From positions 1 to 35,406 of the forward strand of contig JAHIUD010000008.1 in NCBI GenBank assembly GCA_018817515.1: a stretch of 35,406 nt of DNA. Reading direction: 5' to 3'. The notes under the pieces were generated by a model, which saw only the letters and a program-made list of their open reading frames with translations, did no database searches and was not told the origin of the DNA. Positions 34,909 to 35,406 of this stretch are shown here, piece by piece. The position numbers and the translations under genes are program-made. The stretch comes from Pseudomonadota bacterium (GTDB lineage Bacteria > Desulfobacterota > Desulfovibrionia > Desulfovibrionales > Desulfovibrionaceae). Within the stretch, counting starts at the first letter, position 1. Each line of letters opens with the position of its first letter.

Positions 34909-35406
34909 TCAGAGGATCTCGGCCAGGGCCGCCAGATGCTCCAGGCAGCGGCTGGTGGACGCTTCCGTTGCGTCCTCGTTCTCCAGCACCGCCTCCATGT
35001 ATCCGGCCAGGGGCCGCCAGAACGGCGCGGTCCCGGCGGGCAGGCCCCCTGGCGAGCCCCGGTCCCCGGCGGAGAGGTCCGCCGCCAGGCGGGCGACGGC
35101 GCTGCCCAGGGCGGGCAGGGAACGCCGCAGGCTGTCGCTCAGGCGCGGCTGCGCCACGCAGAGCGCTGCCCAGGCCGCGCGCACTGGCTCGGCCGGGGCC
35201 CCGGCCAAACGCCAGAGGAAAAACGCGCGCCAGAACACCCCGGCCAGGTCATCCACGCCCACAATACCCCCGGGCAGGCCCAATCTGCGCAAGCCGTACA
35301 GGCCCTCGTCCGTGCGCCCGGTGCCGTAGAGGGCCAGCCCCGGCATCTGCAGGCGCTCCAGGCGCTCGGCCGGGCCGCGCAGGATGGTGGCGGCCAGGGC
35401 GGCCAC
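34909..35406 (-). CDS. unrecognised protein, C-terminal part only
   Basis: A frame open to the right edge with a TGA at 34909-34911; 165 residues are visible. The sequence is Ala/Leu/Arg-rich and helical (for example RLERLQMPGLALYGTGRTDEG, then GVDDLAGVFWRAFFLWRLAGAP). It has no motif I recognise. The helical pattern may reflect TPR-like repeats, as in the glycosyltransferase just downstream, with which it is probably cotranscribed. The true start lies outside the window; the GTG at the very edge is not a supported start. Confidence 0.6.
   Translation of the reverse strand: MAALAATILRGPAERLERLQMPGLALYGTGRTDEGLYGLRRLGLPGGIVGVDDLAGVFWRAFFLWRLAGAPAEPVRAAWAALCVAQPRLSDSLRRSLPALGSAVARLAADLSAGDRGSPGGLPAGTAPFWRPLAGYMEAVLENEDATEASTSRCLEHLAALAEIL

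Overview
The window is GC-rich bacterial chromosome of a Gram-negative, flagellated organism. It encodes lipid A enzymes, BamA and Lol transport, a sigma-54-type flagellar hook promoter and a small c-type cytochrome. The gene order (miaB next to a bifunctional-nuclease gene, and lysS-lolC-lolD-bamA-ompH-lpxD-fabZ-lpxA-lpxI in one run) fits a sulfate-reducer-like member of the Desulfovibrionales. That placement is an inference from gene content and order; no rRNA is present.

Positions 1-6100 are mostly minus strand: the start of a bifunctional nuclease (DUF151), miaB, then a tightly coupled trio (APH-like phosphotransferase, APS-kinase-like P-loop kinase, ICMT/NnrU-type membrane methyltransferase), a PfkB sugar or nucleoside kinase, cutA and a mono-haem cytochrome c. 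Positions 6100-8560 are a plus-strand run: nth, tgt and a DUF218 (SanA/ElyC-like) membrane protein. A Fur-family regulator (minus) and an unannotated-looking 56-residue membrane protein (plus) diverge from 9065-9217, where two mirrored promoters share a 10-bp inverted repeat.

Positions 9385-24353 are minus strand and almost entirely envelope biogenesis. The run lysS, lolC, lolD, bamA, ompH/skp, lpxD, fabZ, lpxA, lpxI has overlapping or closely spaced genes, and is followed by an AsmA-family giant and a YihY-family membrane protein. Together they make lipid A, export lipoproteins, and fold and insert outer-membrane proteins. BamA carries an extra TolB/FlgO-like domain in front of its POTRA repeats.

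tRNA-Asn (24598-24673) with its own terminator marks the edge of a small AT-rich island (about 24715-27107). The island's only recognisable gene is a KAP-family P-loop NTPase. On its far side lies a 40-codon 3' remnant of an ADP-ribosylglycohydrolase gene, so the island appears to have replaced the rest of that gene. This is the best candidate here for an accessory or defence locus.

Positions 27258-35406 return to core composition: a bidirectional terminator, an iron-sulfur L-cysteine desulfidase/UPF0597 gene (minus), the sigma-54-type promoter and hook operon fliK-flgD-flgE (plus) closed by a strong terminator, then a TPR-containing GT2 glycosyltransferase and an unrecognised partial gene (both minus). 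No gene-free stretch exceeds about 300 bases. No rRNA, CRISPR array, integrase or transposase was seen.
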